64,000 nucleotides of DNA from Zygnema cylindricum. Taxonomy: Eukaryota > Streptophyta > Zygnematophyceae > Zygnematales > Zygnemataceae. Shown piece after piece: positions 44,651-55,394 of the stretch. Under the pieces are notes generated by a model that was given only the letters and a program-made list of their open reading frames with translations, was not told where the DNA came from and did not search any database. Positions within the stretch are counted from its first letter, which is position 1. Each line of letters begins with the position of its first letter. Location: assembly GCA_037447655.1 (NCBI GenBank), contig JBBHKE010003094.1, forward strand, positions 114,767 through 178,766. The letters are read 5' to 3'. The position numbers and the translations under genes are program-made.

Positions 44651-45694
44651 AGAAATTAATGGTTTTAAAGTATTTTCTAGGTCTGAATAGAAATAAAGAA
44701 GCCGAGGCAGTCTACCTCTAACTTCTCTCTCCAACTCTCAAACTTATCGCAGTCATTGAGAAATTGGAGAGGAAGCTAGAGCCATGGCTACCTAGGCTAT
44801 CCTGAGGTTTACGGGAAATTTATATTAGTTAGGGGATTATTTACTATAAGGTATATGCCGGCCACAGGATTTGATCCTGGTACCTGCCGGTCGACAGCAT
44901 TAGATAGCCTGTAGCCTTAGCCGTTAAGTCTAGAAGTAATCATACGTATTATACAGTACGATAATTAATTAAATATTAATTCGTAGGAAAAATCATTTAA
45001 CTATAATTGTTAACGGGATACATAGATCTGGTAGCGTAAAAGTACGAATTGTGGTACGGATAAGAAATCAATACCGCGCATTGATTTCGTAAGCGAAACA
45101 AATACCGCGCATGTATTTATTACGGCTACGATCAAATGCGAGTTTAATCGGACGGCCGGAATTAGCGCCGAGATCGCGGAAGAAGAATTCGGCGGTTTGT
45201 GGGCATCGCCACATCGGATGACACGTGGCGATGTTACATTGGAGCGCGGCATCTCCGAGGATTCAAGGAGCGAATCCGGACATACCACGTGTGGACATTT
45301 AGTACATGTCGTACAGTGTCCGTACATAAAGTACACCGGCAGCTGTACTTTTGCGTACGGAACTGTAATCTGATTGGTTCCGTACATCAGTAGATAGAGT
45401 CTGTGAGAGAGATAGGACTTAGAAAAATTAGAAGATAGGACCCTCTCTCCCACAGAGCTTCTATACAAAAGGTCAACTTTGACCCTCCATAACTTACTGC
45501 TCAGGGGAGCAAATTCAGAGATTCTTTTTGCTATCGACTCAGGGGAGTCTTGCCTTCACTGGGGTGAAGGTGGTCAGAGTTTCAGTCTGCAAGGGTGGCA
45601 GTTGTTTTTGCTGAAACACAAAGGGGTCAGGATTATCCTAGAGGCTTCTTGGAAGCTACCCACTCTGAGGACTTATGGAGGTCTCAGAGTTTCA
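44648..45694 (+). repeat. 5' LTR of the Copia element
   Basis: It begins TGTAGAAATTAATGG and ends CAGAGTTTCA, giving TG...CA ends. The TTTCA end is supported by the related LTR ending at position 363. It is long for a Copia LTR (1047 bp). An antisense tRNA-like segment lies at about 44862-44937. Confidence 0.9.
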
Positions 45695-45709
45695 GGTTAT
45701 GGGCCCACC
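45695..45709 (+). other. Primer-binding site complementary to the anticodon region of initiator tRNA-Met
   Basis: GGTTATGGGCCCACC directly follows the LTR. Its reverse complement, GGTGGGCCCATAACC, is the anticodon stem-loop of plant initiator tRNA-Met as I remember it (CAU anticodon inside). Most plant Copia elements instead use TGGTATCAGAGC, complementary to the tRNA 3' end, and that is absent here. Drosophila copia is the known case of priming from an internal tRNA-iMet fragment. Confidence 0.75.
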
Positions 45710-46799
45710 CTCTAGGGTACCAATCTTTAATGGAACTGGCTTCATATACAGGGAAAGTATGATGATAGGACCTCTATGCGAAAAAAGGTTTTGGGGGATA
45801 GTGAGTAGACGATTGGGGCGTCCATCAAGTCTTGGAATTCCTCTAGGGTTTGGAGGAAGCAGATTCACCAGGAAAGAGGATTCACCTTCAACGGAGGAAA
45901 CAAAAGAAGGAGAGGTGGTGGACAAAGGAAAGGAGAAGGAGGCGACCACAGCAATAGTTACTGGTTCGGCATTCATGTCACCTATTCCGAGGAACGAGGA
46001 GAATGATACTGAAACCTGGGACTTCAACAATATGGCGGCAAAGCACTTCATCCTACGCCATCTCACTCAAGGACTTGCATGTCCTCATTTGCAGGTAGAA
46101 AGGGCATCCGATCTTTGGATGGCTCTCATAGAGATGTACCGAAGTGGTACGATTCAGTAACAACAGTTGGCTGATCAAAAAGTTAAGGAGTATGTATACA
46201 AAGGGGGAAATATGTTGGATTTTTGCAATGAGCTTGCTACACTCTTCATGGAGCTAGAGAGTGCGGGAAAAGATTTTAGTGAAAAAGAAAAGGTTAATTG
46301 TTTACTGATGAAGTTACCTGAGGAGTTCGAGAACATAGTCAACCGTGTGCAGGATTTGCCGGACTCAAGGTGGATATGGAACTCAGTGGTAGGGATGATT
46401 CTCGTTCGAGAGAATACGATTGAGATGCGAAGGGGAGGAAAGAGTGGCCAAGCCTTGGCAACAGCGACCGATTGGAGGAACAAGGATTCCCGCAAACCAG
46501 TCGGAAACTATGGGGGTAGGGAGAAGAAAAAACAGGCTGACGAGTTCGAACCAAGGGCTCCCAAAGGTTTATGTCATTTTTGTAAGAAACCGGGGCACTA
46601 TATGGCAGAGTGCACTAAGCTAACCGAGCTTCGGTTAAAAGAGGGGAAAACCGGTGGTACCCCGAGAGGAAAGAAAAAGGCCCTTGTCACACAGGTACTT
46701 GAGGCGGAATCCGAGGACGAGGACGATGAGCTCCTTTTGGATGAGGAGTTGGAGGCGAAAAAAGAGGTTGAAATTCCACGAAGGCAGAAATGTGCTTAA
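45699..46799 (+). pseudogene. Copia gag, interrupted by stop codons
   Basis: The ATG at 45699 lies inside the primer-binding site. The frame runs to TAA at 46158-46160, then continues in the same frame to TAA at 46797-46799. Gag-like features: LACPHLQVERASDLWMALIE, LMKLPEEFENIVNRVQDLP, and a CCHC zinc knuckle CHFCKKPGHYMAEC at 46572-46613 for RNA binding. The acidic stretch EAESEDEDDELLLDEELEAK precedes the second stop. Both stops are probably mutations, since nothing suggests programmed readthrough at the first. Confidence 0.8.
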
Positions 46800-46805
46800 A
46801 GTGGA

Positions 46806-47760
46806 TTGAAAGGTGAAGCAGGCTGGATTATAGATTCAGGTGCCTCCATGCACATGTGTAAGGATAGGCACCTGTTCACTAAGATAAGAAAGATTCCTAC
46901 CGTAGAGATAGAGTACGGGGATGGGAGGATAGTCACCACTACTCTTGTAGAATCGGTAGATCTAAAAGTGTTAGTAGAAGGAAAGACATCCATATTAACA
47001 TTCTCCGATGTATTGTTTATTCCGGAGATGAACAAAAACCTTATCTCTACATCTGTATTAGATGATAAGGGTTTTTTTCACTAGCACTAGGGAAGGAGTC
47101 TTTGCTGATAGTTTTGAGGAGGATGTCTATTTCATTGCTGAGAAAGGTAGCCATGGGATTTTTAGGCTGATTTTAAGTAATGAAACGAAGAAACTTTATT
47201 ATGCTGGTGTTCATGATATTATAATGTGGCATAAGAGGCTTGGGCATGTGAATCTAGATAAGTTAAGAGAGATGAAAAAGATGGGAGTGGTGGAAGGGAT
47301 TCAGTTCAGTGAGAGTGATGATATAAGTGATTGTAGTGGATGTGCTCAAGGTAAAGCACACAGATTACCCTTTCCTAAAACAACCAACTATAAGGGAGAA
47401 AAAGTTCTAGATCTAGTACACACAGATATATGGGGACCGGCTAGAGTGCCCTCACCGGGGGGGAAGAGATTTATGATGACTATAACTGATGATTGGTCTC
47501 GGTATTCCCGGGTGTATTTTTTGAAAAACAAGTCAGAAGCTTAGGATTGTTTTAGACAATATAAAGCATGGAGCGAAAAACTCCATGAAACTCCAATCAA
47601 GAGAGTAAGGAGTGACAATGGTGGAGAGTATACTTCTAACCAGTTTGAGGATTTTCTGAGGGAAGATGGGGTCCAACACCAAAAGACAGTTCCAGAAAAT
47701 CCGGAACAGAATGGGGTAGCTGAAAGGTTAAATAGAACATTAAGTGATAGTGCTAGAAGT
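46806..47760 (+). pseudogene. Copia protease and integrase (N-terminal and core), frameshifted
   Basis: Protease: WIIDSGASMHMC with the catalytic Asp-Ser-Gly at 46833-46841. After LDDKG the frame shifts by one at a run of seven T (about 47071-47077). Integrase follows: HKRLGHVN and CSGCAQGK form the HHCC zinc site; the catalytic acids are in HTDIWGP (near 47420), RSDNGGEY (near 47610) and ENPEQNGVAER (near 47695). An in-frame TAG at 47542-47544 interrupts the core after FLKNKSEA. Losing one T would rejoin protease and integrase, so this is a simple inactivating mutation or a sequencing error. Confidence 0.85.
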
Positions 47761-50052
47761 ATGTTGTCAGATAAAAAGATAGGAAAAAGGTTTTGGGCAG
47801 AAGCAATAAACTGTGCTAATTACCTCAAAAATAGAGTTCTTACTTCAGCTATAAAAGATCAAACACCTTATGAGAGATGGACAGGCCGGAAACCGGACAT
47901 ATCTCACTTAAAGGTTTTCGGCAGTCAAGTATTCAGTCTAGATACAGATCGGTCTAATTGGAAGCTAGATCCTAAAGGAAAACCGGGATACTTATTAGGA
48001 TATGATGAAGATGTTAAAAGATATAGAGTTTATGATCTAAAAAGGGAAGATATAATCTTAGTAAAACATCTAGTAGTTATGGATGAAGGAAAGTCTGTGG
48101 ATCCCTTCAAATATACAAAGTCAGTAAAAATCAGATTTGAGTCAGAAAATTCTGATGACTTTGAGCTACCTAACAATCCAGGTTTTAGAGACGATGACAT
48201 TCTTGCAGGTACAAATCAGACCGAAAAGGACTCGGCTGTGGAAACTCTAGTGACAACTCTACCCGAAGCGGAAGACGTGGTGGAAATTGATTCGGAATCA
48301 AGGGATAGGGGAGAAGCCGAGTTTGTTCGAAAGAATCCACGAGAACCATCTATTCCGGCCTCAAATTTTGAGGGGGGAAGGAGAAGTAGCAAAAGACTGC
48401 AAGAAAAGCAGGTTAATAACAAGGTAACTAAACTATCTCATCAAGATGAACCTCAAACTTATGGAGAGGCGATAACTTGTCCAGAAAGAAATCGGTGGAA
48501 GACAGCCATCAATGAGGAGATGGCCTCAATTATGGCAGCCGATACTTGGGAGCTAGTGGATTGTCCACCAAACCGAAAACCAATCGGTTGTAAGTGGGTT
48601 TTCAAACTAAAACTGAACCCAGATAACACAATCGAGCGCTACAAGGCCCGACTAGTGGCAAAGGGATTTACACAAAAAGAGGGAATTGACTACGAGGAAA
48701 CCTTTGCCCAGGTGGTCAGATTTCCCTCCGTTCGCATACTTCTCAGCCTGGCAGCAGCGGAAGACATGGAAGTGTACCAGATGGACATCAAAACAGCCTT
48801 TTTGCATGGAGAATTGGAAGAGGAGATCTTCATGCAACAACCCGAAGGGTTTGTGGAGGAAGGAGAGGAGAGTAAGGTATGCCGGCTGATTAAATCTCTT
48901 TATGGTTTGAAACAGGCGCCTCGACAGTGGAATAAGAAGCTTGATCAATTTCTTACCGGTCTGGGATATATCCGGATCAGCTCAGATCACTCAATCTATG
49001 TTTTCGAAGATGAGGAAGGTTTTATATTTATTGCAATTTATGTTGATGATTTGCTTGTTTTAAGTAAATCAATGGAAAAAATTAATAAACTGAAAACCGA
49101 TCTTAAGGGGAGATTTGAAATGAAGGATATGGGGGAAGCAAAATATATTTTGGGAATTCAAGTAGAGAGAGACCAAAAAAGAAAAATTATAAGATTGACT
49201 CAAAAGAAAGCAATAGGGAACATGCTTGAAAAATTTCAAATGGATAAAGCTAATAGTTGTACAACTCCAATGGAGTTGAAGAAGGGAAGTGAGGGGAGTG
49301 AGGAAGAAGGAGTCATAGTCTTAGACGAGGAATTATCTCCTGAAGAACAGAAGTTCATGCAGATTATTCCTTACAGGCAAGTAGTGGGAAGTCTAATCTA
49401 TTTTATGAATTGTACCCGGCCGGATTTAGCTGCAGCTGTAGGAGTGCTGAGTAGAAGTCTAAATGCTCCCACTAAGAGGGATTGGGAGGCAGCTAAGAGA
49501 GTCCTTAGATACTTGATAGGAACTAGGGATCTATGGTTGCATTTGGGTGGGGAGAATACTGACATCACCACTTGGAGTGATTCTAGTTATCGTGATGCTC
49601 CGATGAGGAGATGCACTTCTGGATATGTATTGTATATGGGTGATGGGGCTTGTTGTTGGAGTAGCAAACAGCAAAAGGTTATTGCTCAGTCAACCATGGA
49701 GGCTGAGTATATGGCCTCTTGCTCTGCTGTAAAAGAATTGATGTGGGCCAAGTCTTTGCTTGGTGAGCTTGGTCATCTTAAGAGTGGTGTGCAGAAAATA
49801 TTTTGTGATAATCAGGCAGCAATTGCTATTTCTGCCAATCCTAAACATCATTTTAAAGCCAAACATATGGACATTAGACTCAACTTTGTTAGAGAGAAAG
49901 TAGAAAATAAAATAATCAGTTTAGAGTACCGACCAGATAGTGAGATGGTAGCGGATATGATGACCAAACTTGTGCCTTCCCCTAAGCTAATTTTTTGCAG
50001 GGAGAAGTGTGGTCTGAAATTAAAGATTGACAAGAAAATAAGGGGAGTGTAG
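47761..50052 (+). CDS. Copia polyprotein part: integrase end, reverse transcriptase, RNase H
   Basis: An uninterrupted 763-codon frame, in the same frame as the upstream integrase, so its ATG is internal rather than a true start. Order: integrase tail (FWAEAINCANYLKNRVL, TPYERWTGRKPDISHLKVFG), an acidic linker, RT (WELVDCPPNRKPIGCKWVFK, YKARLVAKGFTQKEGIDY, MDIKTAFLHGELEEEIFMQQ, SLYGLKQAPRQW, catalytic YVDD at 49039-49050), then RNase H (TWSDSSYRDAPMRRCTSGY, STMEAEYMASCSAVKELMW, CDNQAAIAI). The stop TAG at 50050 lies inside the first bases of the 3' LTR. All RT and RNase H landmarks are intact. Confidence 0.92.
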   Translation: MLSDKKIGKRFWAEAINCANYLKNRVLTSAIKDQTPYERWTGRKPDISHLKVFGSQVFSLDTDRSNWKLDPKGKPGYLLGYDEDVKRYRVYDLKREDIILVKHLVVMDEGKSVDPFKYTKSVKIRFESENSDDFELPNNPGFRDDDILAGTNQTEKDSAVETLVTTLPEAEDVVEIDSESRDRGEAEFVRKNPREPSIPASNFEGGRRSSKRLQEKQVNNKVTKLSHQDEPQTYGEAITCPERNRWKTAINEEMASIMAADTWELVDCPPNRKPIGCKWVFKLKLNPDNTIERYKARLVAKGFTQKEGIDYEETFAQVVRFPSVRILLSLAAAEDMEVYQMDIKTAFLHGELEEEIFMQQPEGFVEEGEESKVCRLIKSLYGLKQAPRQWNKKLDQFLTGLGYIRISSDHSIYVFEDEEGFIFIAIYVDDLLVLSKSMEKINKLKTDLKGRFEMKDMGEAKYILGIQVERDQKRKIIRLTQKKAIGNMLEKFQMDKANSCTTPMELKKGSEGSEEEGVIVLDEELSPEEQKFMQIIPYRQVVGSLIYFMNCTRPDLAAAVGVLSRSLNAPTKRDWEAAKRVLRYLIGTRDLWLHLGGENTDITTWSDSSYRDAPMRRCTSGYVLYMGDGACCWSSKQQKVIAQSTMEAEYMASCSAVKELMWAKSLLGELGHLKSGVQKIFCDNQAAIAISANPKHHFKAKHMDIRLNFVREKVENKIISLEYRPDSEMVADMMTKLVPSPKLIFCREKCGLKLKIDKKIRGV
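50034..50047 (+). other. Polypurine tract
   Basis: GAAAATAAGGGGAG ends directly at the TG of the 3' LTR, the expected site of plus-strand DNA priming. Confidence 0.8.
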
Positions 50053-51088
50053 AAATTAATGGTTTTAAAGTATTTTCTAGGTCTGAATAGAAATAAAGAA
50101 GCCGAGGCAGTCTACCTCTAACTTCTCTCTCCAACTCTCAAACTTGTCGCAGTCACTGAGAAATTGGAGAGGAAGCTAGAGCCATGGCTACCTAGGCTAT
50201 CCAGAGGTTTATGGGAAATTTATATTAGTTAGGGGATTATTTACTAAAAGGTATATGCCGGCCACAGGATTTGATCCTGGTACCTGCCGGTCGACAGCAT
50301 TAGATAGCCTGTAGCCTTAGCCGTTAAGTCTAGAAGTAATCATACGTATTATACAGTACGATAATTAATTAAATATTAATTCGTAGGAAAAATCATTTAA
50401 CTATAATTGTTAACGGGATACATAGATCTGGTAGCGTAAAAGTACGAATTGTGGTACGGATAAGAAATCAATACCGCGCATTGATTTCGTAAGCGAAACA
50501 AATACCGCGCATATATTTATTACGGCTACGATCAAATGCGAGTTTAATCGGACGGCCGGAATTAGCGCCGAGATTGCGGAAGAAGAATTCGGCGGTTTGT
50601 GGGCATCGCCACATCGGATGACACGTGGCGATGTTACATTGGAGCGCGGCATCTCCGAGGATTCAAGGAGCGAATCCGGACATACCACGTGTAGACATTT
50701 AGTACATGTCGTACAGTGTCCGTACATAAAGTACACTGGCAGCTGTACTTTTGCGTACGGAACTGTAATCTGATTGGTTCCGTACATCAGTAGATAGAGT
50801 ATGTGAGAGAGATAGGACTTAGAAAAATTAGAAGATAGGACCCTCTCTCCCAGAGAGCTTCTGTACAAAAGGTCAACTTTGACCCTCCATAACTTACTGC
50901 TCAGGGGAGCAAATTCAGAGATTCTTTTTGCTATCGACTCAGGGGAGTCTTGCCTTCACAGGGGTGAAGGCGGTCAGAGTTTTTGTCTGCCAGGGTGGCA
51001 GTTGTTTTTGCTGAAACACAAAGGGGTCAGGATTATACTAGAGGCTTCTTGGAAGCTGTCCACTCTGAGGACTTATGGAGGTCTCAGA

Positions 51089-51090
<2 letters not shown>
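50048..51090 (+). repeat. 3' LTR of the Copia element, last 4 bp missing
   Basis: Colinear with the 5' LTR through CAGAGT. The final TTCA is absent and (AT)n begins immediately. About 20 substitutions separate the two LTRs, including a cluster in the last 150 bp. Confidence 0.9.
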
Positions 51091-51183
<93 letters not shown>

Positions 51184-51275
51184 AATATGTGTACATGTAT
51201 ATGTGTATATGTTTATGTGTAAAAATACATCTGTATGTTTACATACATACATATATATCTGTATGTATTTTTGTG
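51091..51275. repeat. (AT)n microsatellite at the right edge of the Copia element
   Basis: About 85 bp of pure AT, then GTATAT/ACATAC units to about 51275. Confidence 0.9.
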
Positions 51276-51289
51276 TCTATATATATTTG

Positions 51290-52100
51290 TGACTTTTGGA
51301 GAAATCGCAAAAAAACGTGGATTACTCCCTGTCCGGTAAACTGAACGGAAATATCGATGGAAACGTAAATATTTTACGGGAAATGTACGGTTTGTTACGT
51401 CAAATGTAAAAACTTTGACGAAAAGATACGTTGCACTTATTCGTATTTCTATCCGGTAAACTGAACAAAACATATACGGAAAATGTACGAAACTATACCA
51501 AAAATGGAGGACAATTACGAATCGAGGCGGAACTGTACGAGAAACGTTCAAACTGTGGTACATGTAAATTTCATTTTTTTTTACATGTACAGAATAGTAC
51601 GGATACAAATTTTTTAACGATTTTTTTGAGGTCGTTTAATGCGTTACTTACGTCTAATTCGCGCGATTGAATCGTTGGCATTATACGGTTTGAACAACTA
51701 TGTATAAAACCATATTGAGTATTATACTATTATACCATACGTACTAAACCATATTGAGTATTATGCCTAGTTGTTCAAATCGCGCGATTTTTTCATTTTT
51801 TCCAGTTTCTACATATTATACGTAACTTTTGAAAAAATCGCAAAAAAAACGTCTACCCTAAACTGTAACTGTCCATTACAAGAAACCTATAGACAAATTA
51901 CGGTAACTGTACGGTTTTTTTACTGAATCTGTATTGAAGTTGGCGATACACGCATCGGTACTTCCTGTTCTGTAAACTGTAAAGAATGTTCATGTAAATG
52001 TACGGAATTTTATCGTACATATATAGACAATTTTAAAAAGTGACGTTGCGGCGTCAAAGTATTTGCGTGCCGTAAGTTCAAAATGTGTACCGACGTTTTT
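51290..52100. mobile_element. Inverted-repeat element arms, related to 55395-55770
   Basis: The block 51765-52095 (CCTAGTTGTTCAAATCGCGCG, CCAGTTTCTAC, AAAAAACGTCTA, GTTCTGTAAACTG, TCGTACATATA) is the inverted counterpart of 55395-55770. Sequence at 51290-51720 is a diverged inverted partner of the same block around a centre near 51740 (GTTTGAACAACTA and TAGTTGTTCAAATC). This is a long-inverted-repeat (foldback or MULE-like) family. No transposase. Confidence 0.6.
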
Positions 52101-52372
52101 TTCAAATTTTAGAAAGAAGCCGCCATGAAAAATTCAATAGTTGAAAGCGAATCTTGAAGGAAGATGCCATTTCTAATGCCACGAAGACTGAGGGTGGACT
52201 TCCATTAGAGGAAAAGTGGTATTGTTTACTAGACGCCGTACACTTCCGTACAGATTCGTACAATTATTTTTTTTGTCAGACGAAACATGTTTACTGGATC
52301 GCTCCAACATTTTAGGCGTCATTATCGACCATTGGATTTTTAGCTTTTCTAGATTCGCGAAGCAATTGCGCA

Positions 52373-52497
52373 CGTCGTCCAGTGTGAAGATACTCTCCTC
52401 GCCAAGGAGAGTTTCTTCACATTGGACGATCGCTCACATCGTCCAGTTTGAAGAGACATCGTCCAGTTTGAAGAGAGTCTCTTCAAACTGGACGATG
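52373..52497. repeat. Hairpins with TCGTCCAGT(G/T)TGAAGA arms
   Basis: The first hairpin (about 52373-52432) pairs CGTCCAGTGTGAAGA with TCTTCACATTGGACG around CTCTCCT/AGGAGAG. The second, 52457-52497, is a perfect 41-bp palindrome with 20-bp arms, CATCGTCCAGTTTGAAGAGA and its inverse, around one G; its left arm is also present in tandem just before. The first hairpin is conserved in copy 1 (about 22304-22350). Confidence 0.8.
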
Positions 52498-52868
52498 TGC
52501 GCAATGGACACCCTGGACTATGTGCGCGATGTACAAGTGAAGAGTAAAAAAAATCGCCAACACACACATGCGATGAGAACCGTACACGTCGTACACGCCA
52601 TGTGCTTTCGGCCACGCTAGTTGAAGGTTCCAACGAACAACCCACCATCCACTTGGTATCTACTGTCCACAGTTTGAAGCGCTTTCACTGTATAAACACA
52701 CGTAAAAATGTGACAGATGTCACATAATACGGCAAAGGCTTTCCGTTGGAAGCAGGCGTTCAAATAAAAGCCATGGAAGTGAGGAAGTTAGGGTTTTTTA
52801 CAAACCTTGATGAAGGTACACATAGTACCAGAAAGCATACTCCTACTGTACTTTACGTACATTAAGTT

Positions 52869-53056
52869 GGTACAAATATTTCGTTCTGACTTTCCGTTGA
52901 AGATATTTGGCAAATTTTCAAAATCTAGAGATGGTACACATTTTTCGTTCTGACTTTCCGTTGAAGATATTTGGCAAATTTTCAAAATCTAGAGATGGTA
53001 CACATTTTTCGTTCTGACTTTCCGTTGAAGATATTTGGCAAATTTTCAAATTCTTG
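52869..53056. repeat. 64-bp tandem repeat, about 2.9 units
   Basis: Units start GGTACACATTTTTCGTTCTG at 52933 and 52997, and a diverged GGTACAAATATTTCGTTCTG at 52869. The last unit is cut at AAATTCTTGAC. It lies within repeat copy 2. Confidence 0.9.
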
Positions 53057-53239
53057 ACTCTAACCTACGTGGCGCCAATCATAATTGAGAAACGATGTTA
53101 ACTGGCACGACATAATGGAAGGTCGTGCCATTAAACATCAAAAATAGACGTCTCCGCATGTTTACTGGGACCGCCTAATAGAGAACAGGCCTGACAGACA
53201 ATATTATTTTTACAAAAAAAAAGCGTTGTGCAAAATTTG

Positions 53240-54132
53240 TAGTGTTGTGTATTGGTAAAAAACTTATCGGGATTACACTGATGCCGATAGTTATCGGTTA
53301 TCGAACGGTCAGAGGTACCAATATATCGGTCCGAGACCAACAAATTCCATATCGGCGATAACAATAAAAATATATAGTATGCATACTATAGTACCTTATT
53401 AAATACTGTATTATACTTTTACATTATATATCGTGTCATGCCACGTGTACGATTCTGTTCCGTAACTATTAACTGAAAATTATTACGAACAGCGCAGCGC
53501 AGAAAACGTTGGCCGGTTAACTGTACAATTTTTTTTTACGGTGACATACGGAATTTACTGACAAACTGGTGAACATGGAACGGAAAAATGACGGCGGACA
53601 CAAAATACAACGGACGCAAAATAATATTCTACGCGCTGCCGGAATCGAACGGACGACTTGGAATGAAAAAGTACGAGCGGACAGGCGGACAGCCAGCGTG
53701 AGCGCTGGCATCCCGGAATGGCTCTTTAGGCAGCTTATGCCAAAAAAGCTAACAGATTAACACGTGGCAGGTGTCTAGTGGATCCTAAGGAATAAAAGGA
53801 CAAAGCCATGGCGTCGGATGTGAAAGGTACATCGTTTATATTGGATCCGTACCAAAATCGTACAGACGTCATGATGGCTACTGTACTTTTTGCGCATCCG
53901 GGGAATAAGACGTACAGCTGAGTGTACATGACGTACATTTATCTGTACGACCCTTACATTTATCGCCGATAGTTATCGTTATCGGTGTTATCACCAATAA
54001 CTACCCGATATTATCAGTTACTTATCGGCGATAAGACGGATTACCATATATCGAACCAATATATTGATTATCGAGAACCCGAAAAAAGGTCCATATCGGT
54101 TATCGGTAAATGCTTACCGATACACAACACTA
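53240..54132. mobile_element. Non-autonomous hAT-like element 2
   Basis: Ends TAGTGTTGTGTATTGGTAA and TTACCGATACACAACACTA (one mismatch as inverted repeats), with a perfect 8-bp target duplication AAAATTTG at 53232-53239 and 54133-54140. It is 893 bp. Its left side matches the right side of hAT-like element 1 inverted. Its interior also has GTAC-rich sequence. No transposase. Confidence 0.88.
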
Positions 54133-54249
54133 AAAATTTGAACCCCGACCTCCAAATTACTCCAACGCCATCAAAGATCGTTGTGAGTAACTTGCCGACG
54201 TAGATGTTCCAGTGTACGCCTCACCTGTGCTAATTATTTCATTAACTAA

Positions 54250-54925
54250 AATATTCTACCGCTCGTTTAACGGAAAGCGTACAAACAGCGGTACATATTC
54301 AATTCAATTTGTTTAATATGTACAAAATTGTACGGATAAAAAATCATTAACGGTTTTTACAATTTTACAAATCGACCTCTCCAGTTTCTACGTATTGTAC
54401 GCGCGTTTGAATCGTGCGTAGAATGCGTTTTGAACAACTATACTATTATGCTATACGTACTAAGCCATATGAAATATTATATAGTACAGACTAAACGAAC
54501 CTTAAGAGTACATACTAAACCAACCTTAAGTATTATACAGTACATATTTAATACTTCACCATATTGCGTACTATAAAATGCATACTGTATTATACAGTAC
54601 ATACTAAACCATATTGAGTATTATACAATACATACTGTACCATATTGAGTGTCCTAGCACTATTTTGTGACGCCTTTGGCTGCAGAGATGAACACATGAC
54701 CTCTCCTTCCTACAATTATACTTTACTCATAGTTGTTCAAAACGCATTTTACGCACGATTCAAACGTGCGTACAATACGTAGAAACTGGAGAGGTCAATT
54801 TGAAAAAATCGTAAAAATAGTTAAGGAATTTTTGTCCGTACAAATCCGTACATGTTAACAAAAATAAATTGAACATATGCCGCAATTTGTACGCTTCCTG
54901 TTAAATGAGCGGTGGAAAATTTTAT
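54250..54925. mobile_element. Foldback element with about 200-bp inverted arms
   Basis: The left arm 54250-54445 (ACCGCTCGTTTAACGGAAAG, AATATGTACAAAATTGTACG, CCTCTCCAGTTTCTACGTAT, GCGTTTTGAACAACTAT) is inverted at 54730-54925. Between them lies an AT-rich centre with repeated ACTAAACCATATTGAG motifs. The CCAGTTTCTACGTATTGTACG part is shared with the 51.8- and 55.7-kb arms, so they are one superfamily. Confidence 0.7.
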
Positions 54926-55394
54926 TGATTTATATACCTATCACACCTAGAGGACGCATCGAAATGTTAACATTAGCTGGTTACGGATGACATTCGTAGC
55001 ATTTAATACATAGTTCAAAAGTAGGTGAAAGTAGGCCCATACAATATGCCTATTGTATGCAAAACATACAATATGACCTTAAAACCCATATTGTATTCGG
55101 ACCTATTCGGACCAATTAAAACATTCTGGCCAAAATTGGACCAATTAAAAAACATTCCGACCAAAAAAAATTATTTACACCATCAGATTCGGACGGTCGC
55201 TGGTCAAAGTAGCGATCTAAGAAGATCACATGAAAATCCCATAACACACCTTACGATAAAGGTGCAGACCAAATGCCTACCATAAAAACGCCTACTTTTG
55301 AACTATGATTTAACAGGTAAATTAGTAGGCCAGGATTCAACTCATGATAAACGCACATATTTTTTGTCCGAATAATATTGTTTGTCTGTCTCAG

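Larger units (their letters stand above)
44648..51090 (+). mobile_element. Copia-type (Ty1/copia) LTR retrotransposon, nearly intact
   Basis: Paired LTRs start at 44648 and 50048, exactly 5400 bp apart along their length. Between them are a primer-binding site, gag with a zinc knuckle, protease, integrase, reverse transcriptase and RNase H in the Copia order (integrase before RT), and a purine tract. By eye the LTRs differ at about 20 of 1043 positions with no indels, so the insertion is fairly young. Three in-frame stops (46158, 46797, 47542) and one frameshift in a T run (about 47071-47077) break gag-pol. The element sits between (AT)n tracts on both sides, so a target duplication cannot be read. 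Confidence 0.93.
52191..53190 (+). mobile_element. Hairpin-bearing repeat, copy 2
   Basis: Colinear with 22109-22811 from GGACTTCCATTAGAGG to CCGCCTAATAGAGAACAGGC. It is longer because of added hairpin repeats (52437-52497) and a 64-bp tandem triplication (52869-53056). Ends are imperfect inverted repeats. Confidence 0.7.

Noticed and set aside
44399-44734. Tyr/Ile/Cys-rich frames
   Set aside because: Translation of (AT)n and (GTAT)n next to the LTR.
45010-45468. 152-codon minus-strand frame present in both LTRs
   Set aside because: Duplicated only because the LTR is. It lacks known features, and LTRs of this family are regulatory. Kept in mind but not called a gene.
46158-46160. Programmed stop readthrough between gag segments
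   Set aside because: No pseudoknot or standard readthrough context was seen, and two further stops plus a frameshift point to ordinary decay.
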